NCBI RefSeq assembly: GCF_032490495.1
Contig: NZ_JAVYJB010000002.1
Span: forward strand, 186,001 to 250,000
DNA from: Pilosibacter fragilis
Lineage (GTDB): Bacteria; Bacillota; Clostridia; Lachnospirales; Lachnospiraceae
Length of the DNA: 64,000 nucleotides
Direction of reading: 5' to 3'
Of the stretch, positions 16,627 to 24,823 are shown in pieces. The notes under the pieces are model-generated. The model saw only the letters and a program-made list of their open reading frames with translations, made no database searches and had not been told where the DNA came from. Numbering within the stretch: position 1 is the stretch's first letter; the number at the start of each line of letters is the position of its first letter. Made by a program: the position numbers and the translations under genes.

Positions 16627-17634
16627 CTATTCCCACGGAAGATCGCTGTGCTCGATGCGCTTATCGCGGAGCATCAGGTCAGCCACCGCCTCTTTTGCAG
16701 GTTTTCCTTCAAACAGGACCTGGTTTACCTCCTCAACGATCGGCATGGAAACATTGTATTTCTTTGCGAGGGATCTCGCAGCCTTCGCTGAGTAAACGCC
16801 TTCTACCACCATCTGGACTTCCTTCATTGCTTCTTCCATCGTGTATCCTTTTCCGATGAGGATACCAGCGCGGCGGTTTCTACTGTGCATGCTGGCGCAT
16901 GTCACGATCAGATCGCCGATTCCGGAAAGTCCAGTATAGGTCTGGTATTTTCCGCCCATGGCGATGCCAAGTCTCGCGATCTCCGCCATACCGCGGGTGA
17001 TGAGGGCTGCTTTCGCATTGTCCCCGTAACCCAGGCCATCAGCGATTCCCGCTGCCAGGGCAACAACGTTCTTTAACGCGGCGCCTGTCTCGATCCCCAG
17101 GACATCCGGGCTCGTGTATACGCGGAACACCGGGCTGATAAATGTGGACTGGACGTACTCTGCAACGTTCTTCTTGCGGGATCCCGCAACGCAGAGCGTC
17201 GGAAGTCCGCGGCTTACCTCCTCCGCGTGGCTCGGTCCGGAAAGAACAGCTGTCTCCGCCATCGGAAGTTCTTCCTTTATGATCTGGGTCATTGTATCGA
17301 GAGTATTCTCCTCGATTCCCTTTGCCACATCCACAATGAGCTGTCCCTCTTTACAGAACGGCTTCATCTTCTGCGCCGTGCTGCGGACAAATACGGACGG
17401 AACCGCCATCACGAGAAGGTTCTTATCCTTCATCGCTTCCTCAAGGTCAGCGGTATAGATGATTCCCTCCGGCAACGTCACTCCCGGAAGATTCTTGTGA
17501 GTCCTGGTCTTTGCCATCTCCTCGATCTCCGCCGGGATCGCGGACCACAGTGTGACCTCATGTCCATTGTTTCTTAACAGCACCGCAATCGCGGTTCCCC
17601 ATGTACCGGAACCGATAATACCAATTTTTTCCAT
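16627..17634 (-). CDS. gpsA: Glycerol-3-phosphate dehydrogenase [NAD(P)+]
   Basis: A 335-residue cytoplasmic enzyme that reduces dihydroxyacetone phosphate to sn-glycerol 3-phosphate, the backbone of phospholipids. The N-terminal dinucleotide loop is GIIGSGTWGTAIAVLL, followed by VLSGPSHAEEV and the catalytic-lysine region GAALKNVVALAAGIADGL. The length is normal. It is the last gene of the DUF512-der-plsY-gpsA run, and PlsY uses its product, so two steps of phosphatidic acid synthesis sit together. Confidence 0.96.
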   Translation of the reverse strand: MEKIGIIGSGTWGTAIAVLLRNNGHEVTLWSAIPAEIEEMAKTRTHKNLPGVTLPEGIIYTADLEEAMKDKNLLVMAVPSVFVRSTAQKMKPFCKEGQLIVDVAKGIEENTLDTMTQIIKEELPMAETAVLSGPSHAEEVSRGLPTLCVAGSRKKNVAEYVQSTFISPVFRVYTSPDVLGIETGAALKNVVALAAGIADGLGYGDNAKAALITRGMAEIARLGIAMGGKYQTYTGLSGIGDLIVTCASMHSRNRRAGILIGKGYTMEEAMKEVQMVVEGVYSAKAARSLAKKYNVSMPIVEEVNQVLFEGKPAKEAVADLMLRDKRIEHSDLPWE

Positions 17635-17705
17635 GTTCAGGAACTCCTTTTCTCTTTAATCTCACTGCCCTGTACCGACTGATATTTTCGTGCTTAAGCG
17701 CTTAT

Positions 17706-18341
17706 TCAGTTTTTCTTTCCACCCCAGAGCTTGTTCTCTGTGCCGGATAAAAGTCTTTTTATGTTCGTCTTGTGTCTCCAGATCGCCATCGCCATCAGGA
17801 CGAAGGCAACGACATAAAACTCCATGAGATGATCTGCAGAGACGGTAAATGTTCCATGCGCCCCGTAGACCAGTATCTGGATAAAGAATGAGATCACCAC
17901 CAGAATAGAACCAAGGGAGACATATCTTGTAATGATGACAGCTCCAAGGAACAGTGCTGCACAGACAAGCGTCACGCGCCAGTCCATGGACACGAGGATA
18001 CCCGCCATGGAGGCAATTCCCTTTCCTCCCTTGAAGTTTAAATAACACGGGAAATTATGACCGAGGACAACGCCGAGACCTGCGTAGAGCACATAGAGGT
18101 CTGTGTCCGGGCTTCCCTTAAAGATGATCCGCGCCGCAAGACAGGCGAACACCGTCTTTAAAAAATCTCCCGCGAACACGATGAGCCCCGCTTTTTTTCC
18201 CATGACCCGGAGCGCATTTGTCGTTCCGGAGTTTCCGCTTCCGTAGTTTCTGATATCGATATGGTTCATCTTACCGTAAAGATATCCTGTCTGGAATAAT
18301 CCAAACACATAACCCATAACAAGACAAATCACTCTGCCCAT
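17706..18341 (-). CDS. plsY: Acyl-phosphate:glycerol-3-phosphate acyltransferase PlsY
   Basis: A 211-residue polytopic membrane enzyme that transfers an acyl group from acyl phosphate to glycerol 3-phosphate. Signature loops are YGSGNSGTTNALRVMGKKAG (residues about 32-51), VLGHNFPCYLNFKGGKGIAS and the later conserved Asn/Glu region. There are about five hydrophobic segments. The start is 3 bp downstream of the der stop, and gpsA follows after 71 bp. The order plsY-gpsA joins substrate supply to use. Confidence 0.95.
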   Translation of the reverse strand: MGRVICLVMGYVFGLFQTGYLYGKMNHIDIRNYGSGNSGTTNALRVMGKKAGLIVFAGDFLKTVFACLAARIIFKGSPDTDLYVLYAGLGVVLGHNFPCYLNFKGGKGIASMAGILVSMDWRVTLVCAALFLGAVIITRYVSLGSILVVISFFIQILVYGAHGTFTVSADHLMEFYVVAFVLMAMAIWRHKTNIKRLLSGTENKLWGGKKN

Positions 18342-18344
18342 TGC

Positions 18345-19670
18345 TTAATCCTTCTCCTTCCTCTCGCGGATGATGAATTTTAAGGATGTTCCGCGGAAGC
18401 CGAAGGCCTCACGGATCTTGTTCTCTAAGTATCTCGTGTAGGAGAAATGCATTAACTCCTTATCGTTTACGAAGATAACAAAGGTCGGCGGTTTTACCGC
18501 AACCTGGGTCACATAGTAGATCTTTAAGCGTTTGCCCTTGTCGGACGGCGGCTGCTGCATAGCGACAGCTTCTGTCACGATCTCGTTCAATACACCGGTA
18601 GCCACGCGGAGCGTCTGGTTCTCGCGGACCATATCGATGAGCTCGAAGAGCTTTTCCATTCTCTGTCCGGTCAGGGCGGACACGAAGATATACTCCGCAT
18701 ACGGCATGTAGGACAGGGTCTCTTTTAATTTTCTTGTGTACTCATAGATCGTCTTGTCGTTCTTCTCGATGGCATCCCACTTGTTGACAACGACGATCAC
18801 GCCTTTTCCGCGGTCATGGGCGATACCGGCGATCTTTGCGTCCTGCTCAGTGATTCCCTCAACGGCATCGATGACCATGAGGACCACATCAGCGCGCTCC
18901 ACCGCTGTCACAGTACGGATAATACTGTAGCGCTCGATATCCTCTTTGATCTTGCTCTTTCTTCTTAAGCCCGCAGTATCGATAAAGATATATTCAGTGC
19001 CGTTTCGCACGATCTCTGTATCGACAGCGTCTCTTGTGGTTCCGGCGATGTTGGATACGATCACACGGTTTTCACCGAGAAGCTTATTGATAATAGAGGA
19101 TTTTCCGACGTTCGGTTTTCCCACGATGGCGATTCTCGGACGGTCATCCTCGCTGTCGTCATACTGGTCCTCACGGAAATACTTGACTACCTCATCGAGA
19201 AGCTCGCCAAGGCCAAGTCTTGAAGCCGCGGATACCGGGACCGGGTCTCCGATTCCCAGGTTATAGAATTCGTATACATCGTTTCCGAACTTCGCCATGC
19301 TGTCCACCTTATTGACCGCAAGAACGACCGGTTTCTTGGACTTTCTTAACATGTCCGCAACCTTGGAGTCCGCGTCGACGAGACCCTGGCGCACATCCAC
19401 GATAAAGATGATGACGTCCGCGGTATCGATGGCGATCTGCGCCTGCTCACGCATCTGCGCAAGGATGATATCCTTGGAATCCGGCTCGATTCCGCCTGTA
19501 TCAATTAAGGTAAAATTGTTGTTTAACCAGGTGCAGTCCGCATAGATACGGTCTCTTGTCACACCCGGAGTGTCTTTTACGATCGAGATCGTGCTGCCGG
19601 CAAGGACGTTGAAGAGTGTGGATTTTCCCACATTCGGTCTGCCGACGATCGCCACTACTGGTTTACTCAT
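18345..19670 (-). CDS. der: Ribosome biogenesis GTPase Der (EngA)
   Basis: A 441-residue protein with two tandem GTPase domains, needed for 50S subunit assembly. Domain 1 has VGRPNVGKSTLFN, DTGGIEP and VNKVDS; domain 2 has VGKPNVGKSSIIN, DTAGLRRKSK and VNKWDA. The C-terminal KH-like domain follows (about 350-441) with FIIRERKEK at the end. The length and order are normal. It is 15 bp after the DUF512 gene and 3 bp before plsY, so it is part of one operon. Confidence 0.97.
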   Translation of the reverse strand: MSKPVVAIVGRPNVGKSTLFNVLAGSTISIVKDTPGVTRDRIYADCTWLNNNFTLIDTGGIEPDSKDIILAQMREQAQIAIDTADVIIFIVDVRQGLVDADSKVADMLRKSKKPVVLAVNKVDSMAKFGNDVYEFYNLGIGDPVPVSAASRLGLGELLDEVVKYFREDQYDDSEDDRPRIAIVGKPNVGKSSIINKLLGENRVIVSNIAGTTRDAVDTEIVRNGTEYIFIDTAGLRRKSKIKEDIERYSIIRTVTAVERADVVLMVIDAVEGITEQDAKIAGIAHDRGKGVIVVVNKWDAIEKNDKTIYEYTRKLKETLSYMPYAEYIFVSALTGQRMEKLFELIDMVRENQTLRVATGVLNEIVTEAVAMQQPPSDKGKRLKIYYVTQVAVKPPTFVIFVNDKELMHFSYTRYLENKIREAFGFRGTSLKFIIRERKEKD

Positions 19671-19685
19671 ATATTTTCCTCATTT

Positions 19686-21104
19686 CTATACTTCGCCGTC
19701 CCAATCAGGGATAACTTCCCCGTCCTCTGTGAGACCGGCATCTTTCATTGTAAGCTCATATGCCCCGTGTTCCGCAGTCTGTTCTCTCGCCGCCTCCGGG
19801 TCAAGGATCGCGTCCACAAGGTCATATCCGCTTGATTTTACTATATTTATCGGAATCTGTAAAGCATCTTCCGCCTGGGTCTTTGTGATATCATCCAGGA
19901 AAATCTCCTCGCCGCTCTTAAACATAACGGCCGGAAGGATCAGCCTGTCGCCTAAAGGCTTATCCTTTAACTGGGCGATCAGATCCTGTCCTGTGATCAG
20001 TCCCGCCACCGTGATCTTTTCGCCGAAGAAATCATTCCGGATCGGGTAGATATGGACCTTTCGTCCCGGATAGACTTTCATGATCTCCTTTACAAGCGTG
20101 TCCAGATACGGATACGGCAGACGTCCTGTGGCGATTGAGAGTTCTTCCTCTTTTCCATCGTCCGTCTTCTCATCCAGGGCATCCATGACTTCCTCATGCA
20201 GCAGCCGCAGCATACCGACGCCGTTCTCCAGCTGGATATATCCGTCGTATCTTCCTTCCTCCGGCATCTCGCGCTCCGCCAGGATATACCACTCATCACT
20301 TGCATGGATAAAGTGGATCCCGTGGCGCTCGTAGTTGATCTTCTGCCATTTTTCGATGAGGTCTATCACCTCGCAGGCATCTTCCTTTGTAAACGGTTCC
20401 AGCGGGTAAAGACCCTCACGATACTTCGAGAGACCGACCGGAACCACCGACACGCTCTGCATCACCGGCGCGTACTTTGAGAGCTGTTCGATGGTGTACG
20501 CCAGCTCATTTCCGTCATTGACGCCCCGGCATAGAACGATCTGTCCGTTCATCTCCGTTCCCGCCTCGTAAAGACGGTCGATCTTCTTTAACGCCTCCCC
20601 CGCAAACCGGTTGTGGAGCATCTTACAGCGCAACTCCGGGTTCATAGTCTGCACGGAGATATTAATCGGGGCCAGGTGGAAGCGGATGATCCGCTCGATA
20701 TCTTTATCCTTCATATTTGTCAGGGTGATGTAGTTTCCTTGAAGGAACGAAAGTCTGGAGTCGTCGTCCTTAAAGTAGAGCGTCTCACGCATTCCCGGCG
20801 GCATCTGGTCGATAAAGCAGAAGATGCACTTATTGGAGCAGGACTTATAGTCACTCATAAGTCCGTTTTCAAAGGTAAGTCCCAGGTCCTCACCGCCGCT
20901 CTCGATCTCAAGTTCCCACTCTTCTCCGTTTGCCTTCCGCACGACCATCACGAAGCTCTCGGCATCCGTCATATAGTCGTAGTCAAAGATATCTTCCAGC
21001 TCTTCCCCGTCTATGGTAAGCAGCACATCTCCCGGTTCCAGTTCCAGCTCTTCCGCGATGGATCCGGGGGTAACTGCCATAATTTTATGTCCCTGATATT
21101 TCAC
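19686..21104 (-). CDS. PDZ-radical SAM-DUF512 protein
   Basis: A 472-residue protein of the DUF512 radical SAM family, common next to der in Clostridia. The N-terminus is a PDZ-like segment (ITVTPGSIAEELELEPGDVL-like stretch, residues about 9-30). Next comes the iron-sulfur motif CSNKCIFC (CxxxCxxC) followed by FIDQMPPGMR, and then the SAM barrel and the DUF512 C-terminus. The start is GTG at 21104 with AGGAAGG about 9 bp upstream. The substrate is unknown. The conserved link to Der and ribosome assembly genes suggests an RNA or ribosome-linked job, which is inference. Confidence 0.88.
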   Translation of the reverse strand: MKYQGHKIMAVTPGSIAEELELEPGDVLLTIDGEELEDIFDYDYMTDAESFVMVVRKANGEEWELEIESGGEDLGLTFENGLMSDYKSCSNKCIFCFIDQMPPGMRETLYFKDDDSRLSFLQGNYITLTNMKDKDIERIIRFHLAPINISVQTMNPELRCKMLHNRFAGEALKKIDRLYEAGTEMNGQIVLCRGVNDGNELAYTIEQLSKYAPVMQSVSVVPVGLSKYREGLYPLEPFTKEDACEVIDLIEKWQKINYERHGIHFIHASDEWYILAEREMPEEGRYDGYIQLENGVGMLRLLHEEVMDALDEKTDDGKEEELSIATGRLPYPYLDTLVKEIMKVYPGRKVHIYPIRNDFFGEKITVAGLITGQDLIAQLKDKPLGDRLILPAVMFKSGEEIFLDDITKTQAEDALQIPINIVKSSGYDLVDAILDPEAAREQTAEHGAYELTMKDAGLTEDGEVIPDWDGEV

Positions 21105-21137
21105 TTCTTTTATCCTTCCTGCATGGTTCTAAACTTA

Positions 21138-21166
21138 ATCATACCAATCTTCCTCCGATTTGTAAA
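21138..21166 (-). promoter_or_regulatory. Sigma-A promoter of the DUF512-der-plsY-gpsA operon
   Basis: TTTACA (21161-21166), 17-bp spacer, TATGAT (21138-21143) on the minus strand, diverging from the prs promoter. Confidence 0.6.
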
Positions 21167-21208
21167 GGAACGATATTCTTTTTTCCTTCGAATTTTCATG
21201 GGAAACTA

Positions 21209-21238
21209 TTGACGAAAAATGTCTGAAAATGGTATACT
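21209..21238 (+). promoter_or_regulatory. Sigma-A promoter of prs
   Basis: TTGACG (21209-21214), 18-bp spacer, TATACT (21233-21238). The leader is about 110 nt and contains a short GTCCG...CGGAC hairpin. No PurR box was seen. Confidence 0.65.
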
Positions 21239-21354
21239 CGGCGTGGAATGCCTGCAGGTTCCCGTATAAATAAGGAGATCCAGGCAAAAATATGATCTGA
21301 CAGTCCGACCGCAGAGGCCGGACCGCAACACAAAAAATCGGAGGATTATCTGAC

Positions 21355-22542
21355 ATGTCTAATCAGTACGTTTTCAACGACCGTCTGCCGCTTGCACCGC
21401 TTAAGATCGCTGCTCTTGAGAGCTGCCGTGATCTTGCGCAGAAAGTCAATGACCACATCGTAAACTTCCGCCGCAACGATGCGGAAGAATTACTTCGCCG
21501 CCAGGGAAATTTACAGTACCGTGGCTACGATGTTGACTCCTATCTTCTCGACTGCGCCTGCCCGCGTTTCGGAAGTGGTGAAGCAAAGGGGATCGTAAAC
21601 GAATCTGTCCGCGGAACCGATATTTTCTGCATGGTCGATGTAACAAACCATTCTCTTACCTACAAGATGTCCGGATATGTAAACCACATGTCCCCGGATG
21701 ACCACTATCAGGATCTCAAGAGAATCATCGGCGCTACGGCATCCACCGCACACCGTATCAACGTTATCATGCCGTTCCTTTACGAGAGCCGTCAGCACAA
21801 GCGTACTCACAGAGAGTCTTTAGACTGTGCAATGGCACTTGAAGAGTTAGTAAACATGGGCGTGTCCAACATCATCACATTTGATGCACATGACCCGCGC
21901 GTACAGAACGCGATCCCGTTATCCGGTCTCGACAACTTCATGCCGACCTACCAGTTCGTAAAAGCACTGTTTAAACATGACAATACCTTAAGGATCGATA
22001 AAGACCACTTAATGGTCATCAGCCCGGACGAAGGCGCAATGAGCCGTGCCGTATATCTCGCCAACAACCTCGGCGTTGATATGGGTATGTTCTACAAGAG
22101 AAGAGATTACTCCAAGGTCATCAACGGAAGAAACCCGATCGTTGCCCACGAGTTCCTCGGAAGCTCCGTTGAAGGAAAGACTGTGATCGTCGTTGACGAT
22201 ATGATCGCCTCCGGCGAGAGCATGCTCGATACTGCAAAAGAGTTAAAGGAGCGCAAGGCCGAGAAGGTCGTTGTATGCTGCACCTTCGGTCTCTTCACCG
22301 CAGGCTTCGAGAAATTCGATGAGTTCTACCAGAAGGGCTACATCGACAGCGTTGTCACAACAAACTTAAACTACCGTTCCCCGGAACTCTTTACAAAGGA
22401 ATGGTATGTGGAAGCTGATATGAGCAAGTACATTGCTGCCATCATCAACTCCTTAAACCACGACGTTTCCATCGGAAACTCCCTGTCCCCGACAGACAAG
22501 ATCCAGAAGCTTATCAGAAAGTACAACGAGGGTCTTCTTTAA
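21355..22542 (+). CDS. prs: Ribose-phosphate pyrophosphokinase
   Basis: A 395-residue cytoplasmic enzyme that makes PRPP from ribose 5-phosphate and ATP for nucleotide, His and Trp synthesis. The PRPP-binding loop VIVVDDMIASGESM lies near residues 275-290, and the ATP-site histidine region is MPFLYESRQHKR. It is about 75 residues longer than the classic 315-residue enzyme; the extra N-terminal part is a form I associate with Lachnospiraceae. The ribosome binding site CGGAGG is about 10 bp upstream. It is a single-gene unit ending in the terminator at 22565. Confidence 0.94.
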   Translation: MSNQYVFNDRLPLAPLKIAALESCRDLAQKVNDHIVNFRRNDAEELLRRQGNLQYRGYDVDSYLLDCACPRFGSGEAKGIVNESVRGTDIFCMVDVTNHSLTYKMSGYVNHMSPDDHYQDLKRIIGATASTAHRINVIMPFLYESRQHKRTHRESLDCAMALEELVNMGVSNIITFDAHDPRVQNAIPLSGLDNFMPTYQFVKALFKHDNTLRIDKDHLMVISPDEGAMSRAVYLANNLGVDMGMFYKRRDYSKVINGRNPIVAHEFLGSSVEGKTVIVVDDMIASGESMLDTAKELKERKAEKVVVCCTFGLFTAGFEKFDEFYQKGYIDSVVTTNLNYRSPELFTKEWYVEADMSKYIAAIINSLNHDVSIGNSLSPTDKIQKLIRKYNEGLL

Positions 22543-22564
22543 TTTTAAATCTCAGAGAATATTT

Positions 22565-22608
22565 ACGCCGTCCGGCTTTCCATTATGGATTCCAGGCGGC
22601 GTTTTTTC
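22565..22608 (+). terminator. Intrinsic terminator of prs
   Basis: ACGCCG (22565-22570) pairs with CGGCGT (22597-22602), followed by a run of T. It begins 22 bp after the prs stop. Confidence 0.8.
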
Positions 22609-22641
22609 ATATTCTACACATTTCAGACGCAGAATCCCATT

Positions 22642-22686
22642 AAAAAAGCGGAAATTCCAACATTTCTGCAGGAATTCCCGTTTTTA
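22642..22686 (-). terminator. Intrinsic terminator of the TPR lipoprotein gene
   Basis: A 10-bp stem (22649-22658 with 22671-22680, one G-U) with a T run on the minus strand and TTTTTATTT on the plus strand, so it may work both ways. Confidence 0.8.
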
Positions 22687-22700
22687 TTTCTTACAGCATC

Positions 22701-24581
22701 TTAGTTTCCGTTCACACGTCTCACTTTATTGATGTCAAGCTTATCTGTCGCGGTGAAATCGAATTCGATCGCAAACTGTACATTATCCGGAAGTGCCTTC
22801 TTCTTTAACACCTCAAAATACTGGGACGCGTCTTTAATGACGAGTCCTGTTGTATTCCAGTTATCGCCAGGCAGGATCCATACCTTTAAGTTTCCGACCT
22901 TCAGCTCATACGGAAGTTTCTGGGATACCCACTCGGTCTTTCCGTACTTGGCAAGGCAGTTATAGACATCTCCCATGGTCAGCTTCCCTGTGGATCCGTC
23001 GAAGAGATCTGTCTTCTCGTAGGTTGTTGTTCCGCCATTGTCATGAGCTTCCTGAAGAGTGTCCGCATTCAGCTTCAGGTTTCCTGAGTTCACGGCTGCT
23101 GCCTGCGTCGGCTGCGGATTTGCCTTTGTGGTCTCCACCGTTTCCTTAACTGCTGCTGTTGTCTCTTTCACAGAAGCTGCCGCAGATTCCTTCTCAGAGC
23201 TTCCTGTCGTCTCCTCTTCTGTATCTGCCTCAGTCTCCTCCTCGGCGGCATCCGTCTCCTCTTCAGTGGTCTCATCCTCATACGGATTGTGGTCTAAAAG
23301 TTTTCCATCCACATCCGCATAACGGCCATCCGGAGTCGTATCATCCACCAGCATTCTGCCATCATCCTCAAAATAGTATACCGCACCGTCAAGCTGCTGG
23401 TATCCCGTCACCGCACTGGCGTAGAGACGTCCCGCTGCCGGATTGAAGTAGTAGGAGCCGCCAGTCTCATCTGTATACCAGCCAAGTCTCCAGGAACCAT
23501 CTTTGTTCAGGCAGTATGTATAGTCGCCTCCGCTGATCACTCCCGCGTCATAGTTTGACGGAGCCAGCGCAAAGGCACGCTTATAATACTTGGAAGCGCC
23601 TTCCACGTCCCCTGCTTCCAGAAGTTCATCTGCCTTCGCGTAGGACTCGTCTGCAGCGGAGGAACGGTAGCTGTCCAGTTCTTCTTTATAACTTTTATTT
23701 CCAGGTCTCATGGAAACTGCCTTCTCCCAGAATCTCAGGCAGGCATCCACATCCTCGAGTTCCAGATAATAGGAAGATGCGGAATTTAAAAATTCATCAA
23801 GCTGGTCATCTGTCACCGTAGAATTCTGGTTTACGAACCGCTCAAGACCACTCTGGACGATACTCTCCGCCTCTTTTACTTTTCCTGCATCTACATATAC
23901 ACCGATCAGCATAGAGTATGCATCGATCCGGTCTGGCGCCTCATCGATCACAGCCTTTAAAGTCTCGATCGCCTGATCGTTCTTTCCTTCATCGTAGCAG
24001 TACTGTCCGTAGGCAACTCTTGCCTCCAGCAGGGCATTTTTAATACTTGCATCATTCTGATCTGCTTTCTGAAGAACTGACACTGCATTTTCATAATCAT
24101 CCATCATGGAATATGCTTCCGCAAGCTGCAGGGAATTCTCCACGGTGACACCATCGAGTTCCTGAAGTTTTAAAAGCCACGGGATCGCTGTCTCGTAATC
24201 CTCGTTGTCTGTCAGGACCTGGCAGATCGTGCGGACACAGTTATCCTGTTCTTTTTCCAGGGACGTATCCTTTGTCTTCTCATATCCCTGCTGCAGGATC
24301 GCCATAGCTTCATCGTACTCTTCATTTCCAATATAGGCTTTGGAAAGCTGGATATAGGCTTTGCTGTAATCCGGATCCAGTTCAATACATTTTAAAAGGG
24401 ATTCGATGGCACTCTCGTAGTCCTCTTCCCCGACGTACTGGGATCCCTCCTTATAGAGATTCTCCGCTTCCGTCGAACTTGCCTGTGCCGCCTGAGTCAC
24501 ATCGTTCACTGAAGCGTCTTTCTTGCCGCAGGCGGAACAAAGTACCACCGCTGTGGCCATAATCAAAAACCATTTTCTCAT
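22701..24581 (-). CDS. TPR-repeat lipoprotein with wall-binding-like repeats
   Basis: A 626-residue predicted lipoprotein: signal with lipobox CSAC (Cys18, MRKWFLIMATAVVLCSAC at 1-18). TPR helices follow from about residue 35 to 340, with repeats such as YVGEEDYESAIESLLKCIEL and YIGNEEYDEAMAILQQGYE. A short aromatic block then resembles choline/wall-binding repeats (GWYTDETGGSYYFNPAAGRL, then LDGAVYYFEDDGRM). Next is a Glu/Thr-rich linker (about 435-500), and a C-terminal globular domain with conserved Trp and Tyr. It should be outside the membrane, perhaps bridging to the cell wall. The function is unknown; it is a single gene with its own terminator. Confidence 0.75.
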   Translation of the reverse strand: MRKWFLIMATAVVLCSACGKKDASVNDVTQAAQASSTEAENLYKEGSQYVGEEDYESAIESLLKCIELDPDYSKAYIQLSKAYIGNEEYDEAMAILQQGYEKTKDTSLEKEQDNCVRTICQVLTDNEDYETAIPWLLKLQELDGVTVENSLQLAEAYSMMDDYENAVSVLQKADQNDASIKNALLEARVAYGQYCYDEGKNDQAIETLKAVIDEAPDRIDAYSMLIGVYVDAGKVKEAESIVQSGLERFVNQNSTVTDDQLDEFLNSASSYYLELEDVDACLRFWEKAVSMRPGNKSYKEELDSYRSSAADESYAKADELLEAGDVEGASKYYKRAFALAPSNYDAGVISGGDYTYCLNKDGSWRLGWYTDETGGSYYFNPAAGRLYASAVTGYQQLDGAVYYFEDDGRMLVDDTTPDGRYADVDGKLLDHNPYEDETTEEETDAAEEETEADTEEETTGSSEKESAAASVKETTAAVKETVETTKANPQPTQAAAVNSGNLKLNADTLQEAHDNGGTTTYEKTDLFDGSTGKLTMGDVYNCLAKYGKTEWVSQKLPYELKVGNLKVWILPGDNWNTTGLVIKDASQYFEVLKKKALPDNVQFAIEFDFTATDKLDINKVRRVNGN

Positions 24582-24750
24582 TCTAATTCCTCATTTTTTG
24601 CCGGAGTATTTTGTCATAGAGCAAAATTTTATCCGATTTGCAGTTTGTTTTTTATCCGGCTGATTTAAAGCTTACCAGTTTATAACTATACCATTTTTCT
24701 CTCTTTCTGTCCAGATGGAAGTCAGAGGAAAACTATGGCAGAATTTCGGC

Positions 24751-24783
24751 AAAAACAGGGACCAGCCATACAGCTGATCCCTG
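24751..24783 (-). terminator. Intrinsic terminator of the EF-G paralogue
   Basis: An 11-bp stem (CAGGGACCAGC 24756-24766 with 24773-24783, one G-U) with a TTTTT tract on the minus strand. Confidence 0.85.
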
Positions 24784-24823
24784 CAGTCATCTTTTATTCA
24801 GTTTTCACGAGGATCTTCAAAGC

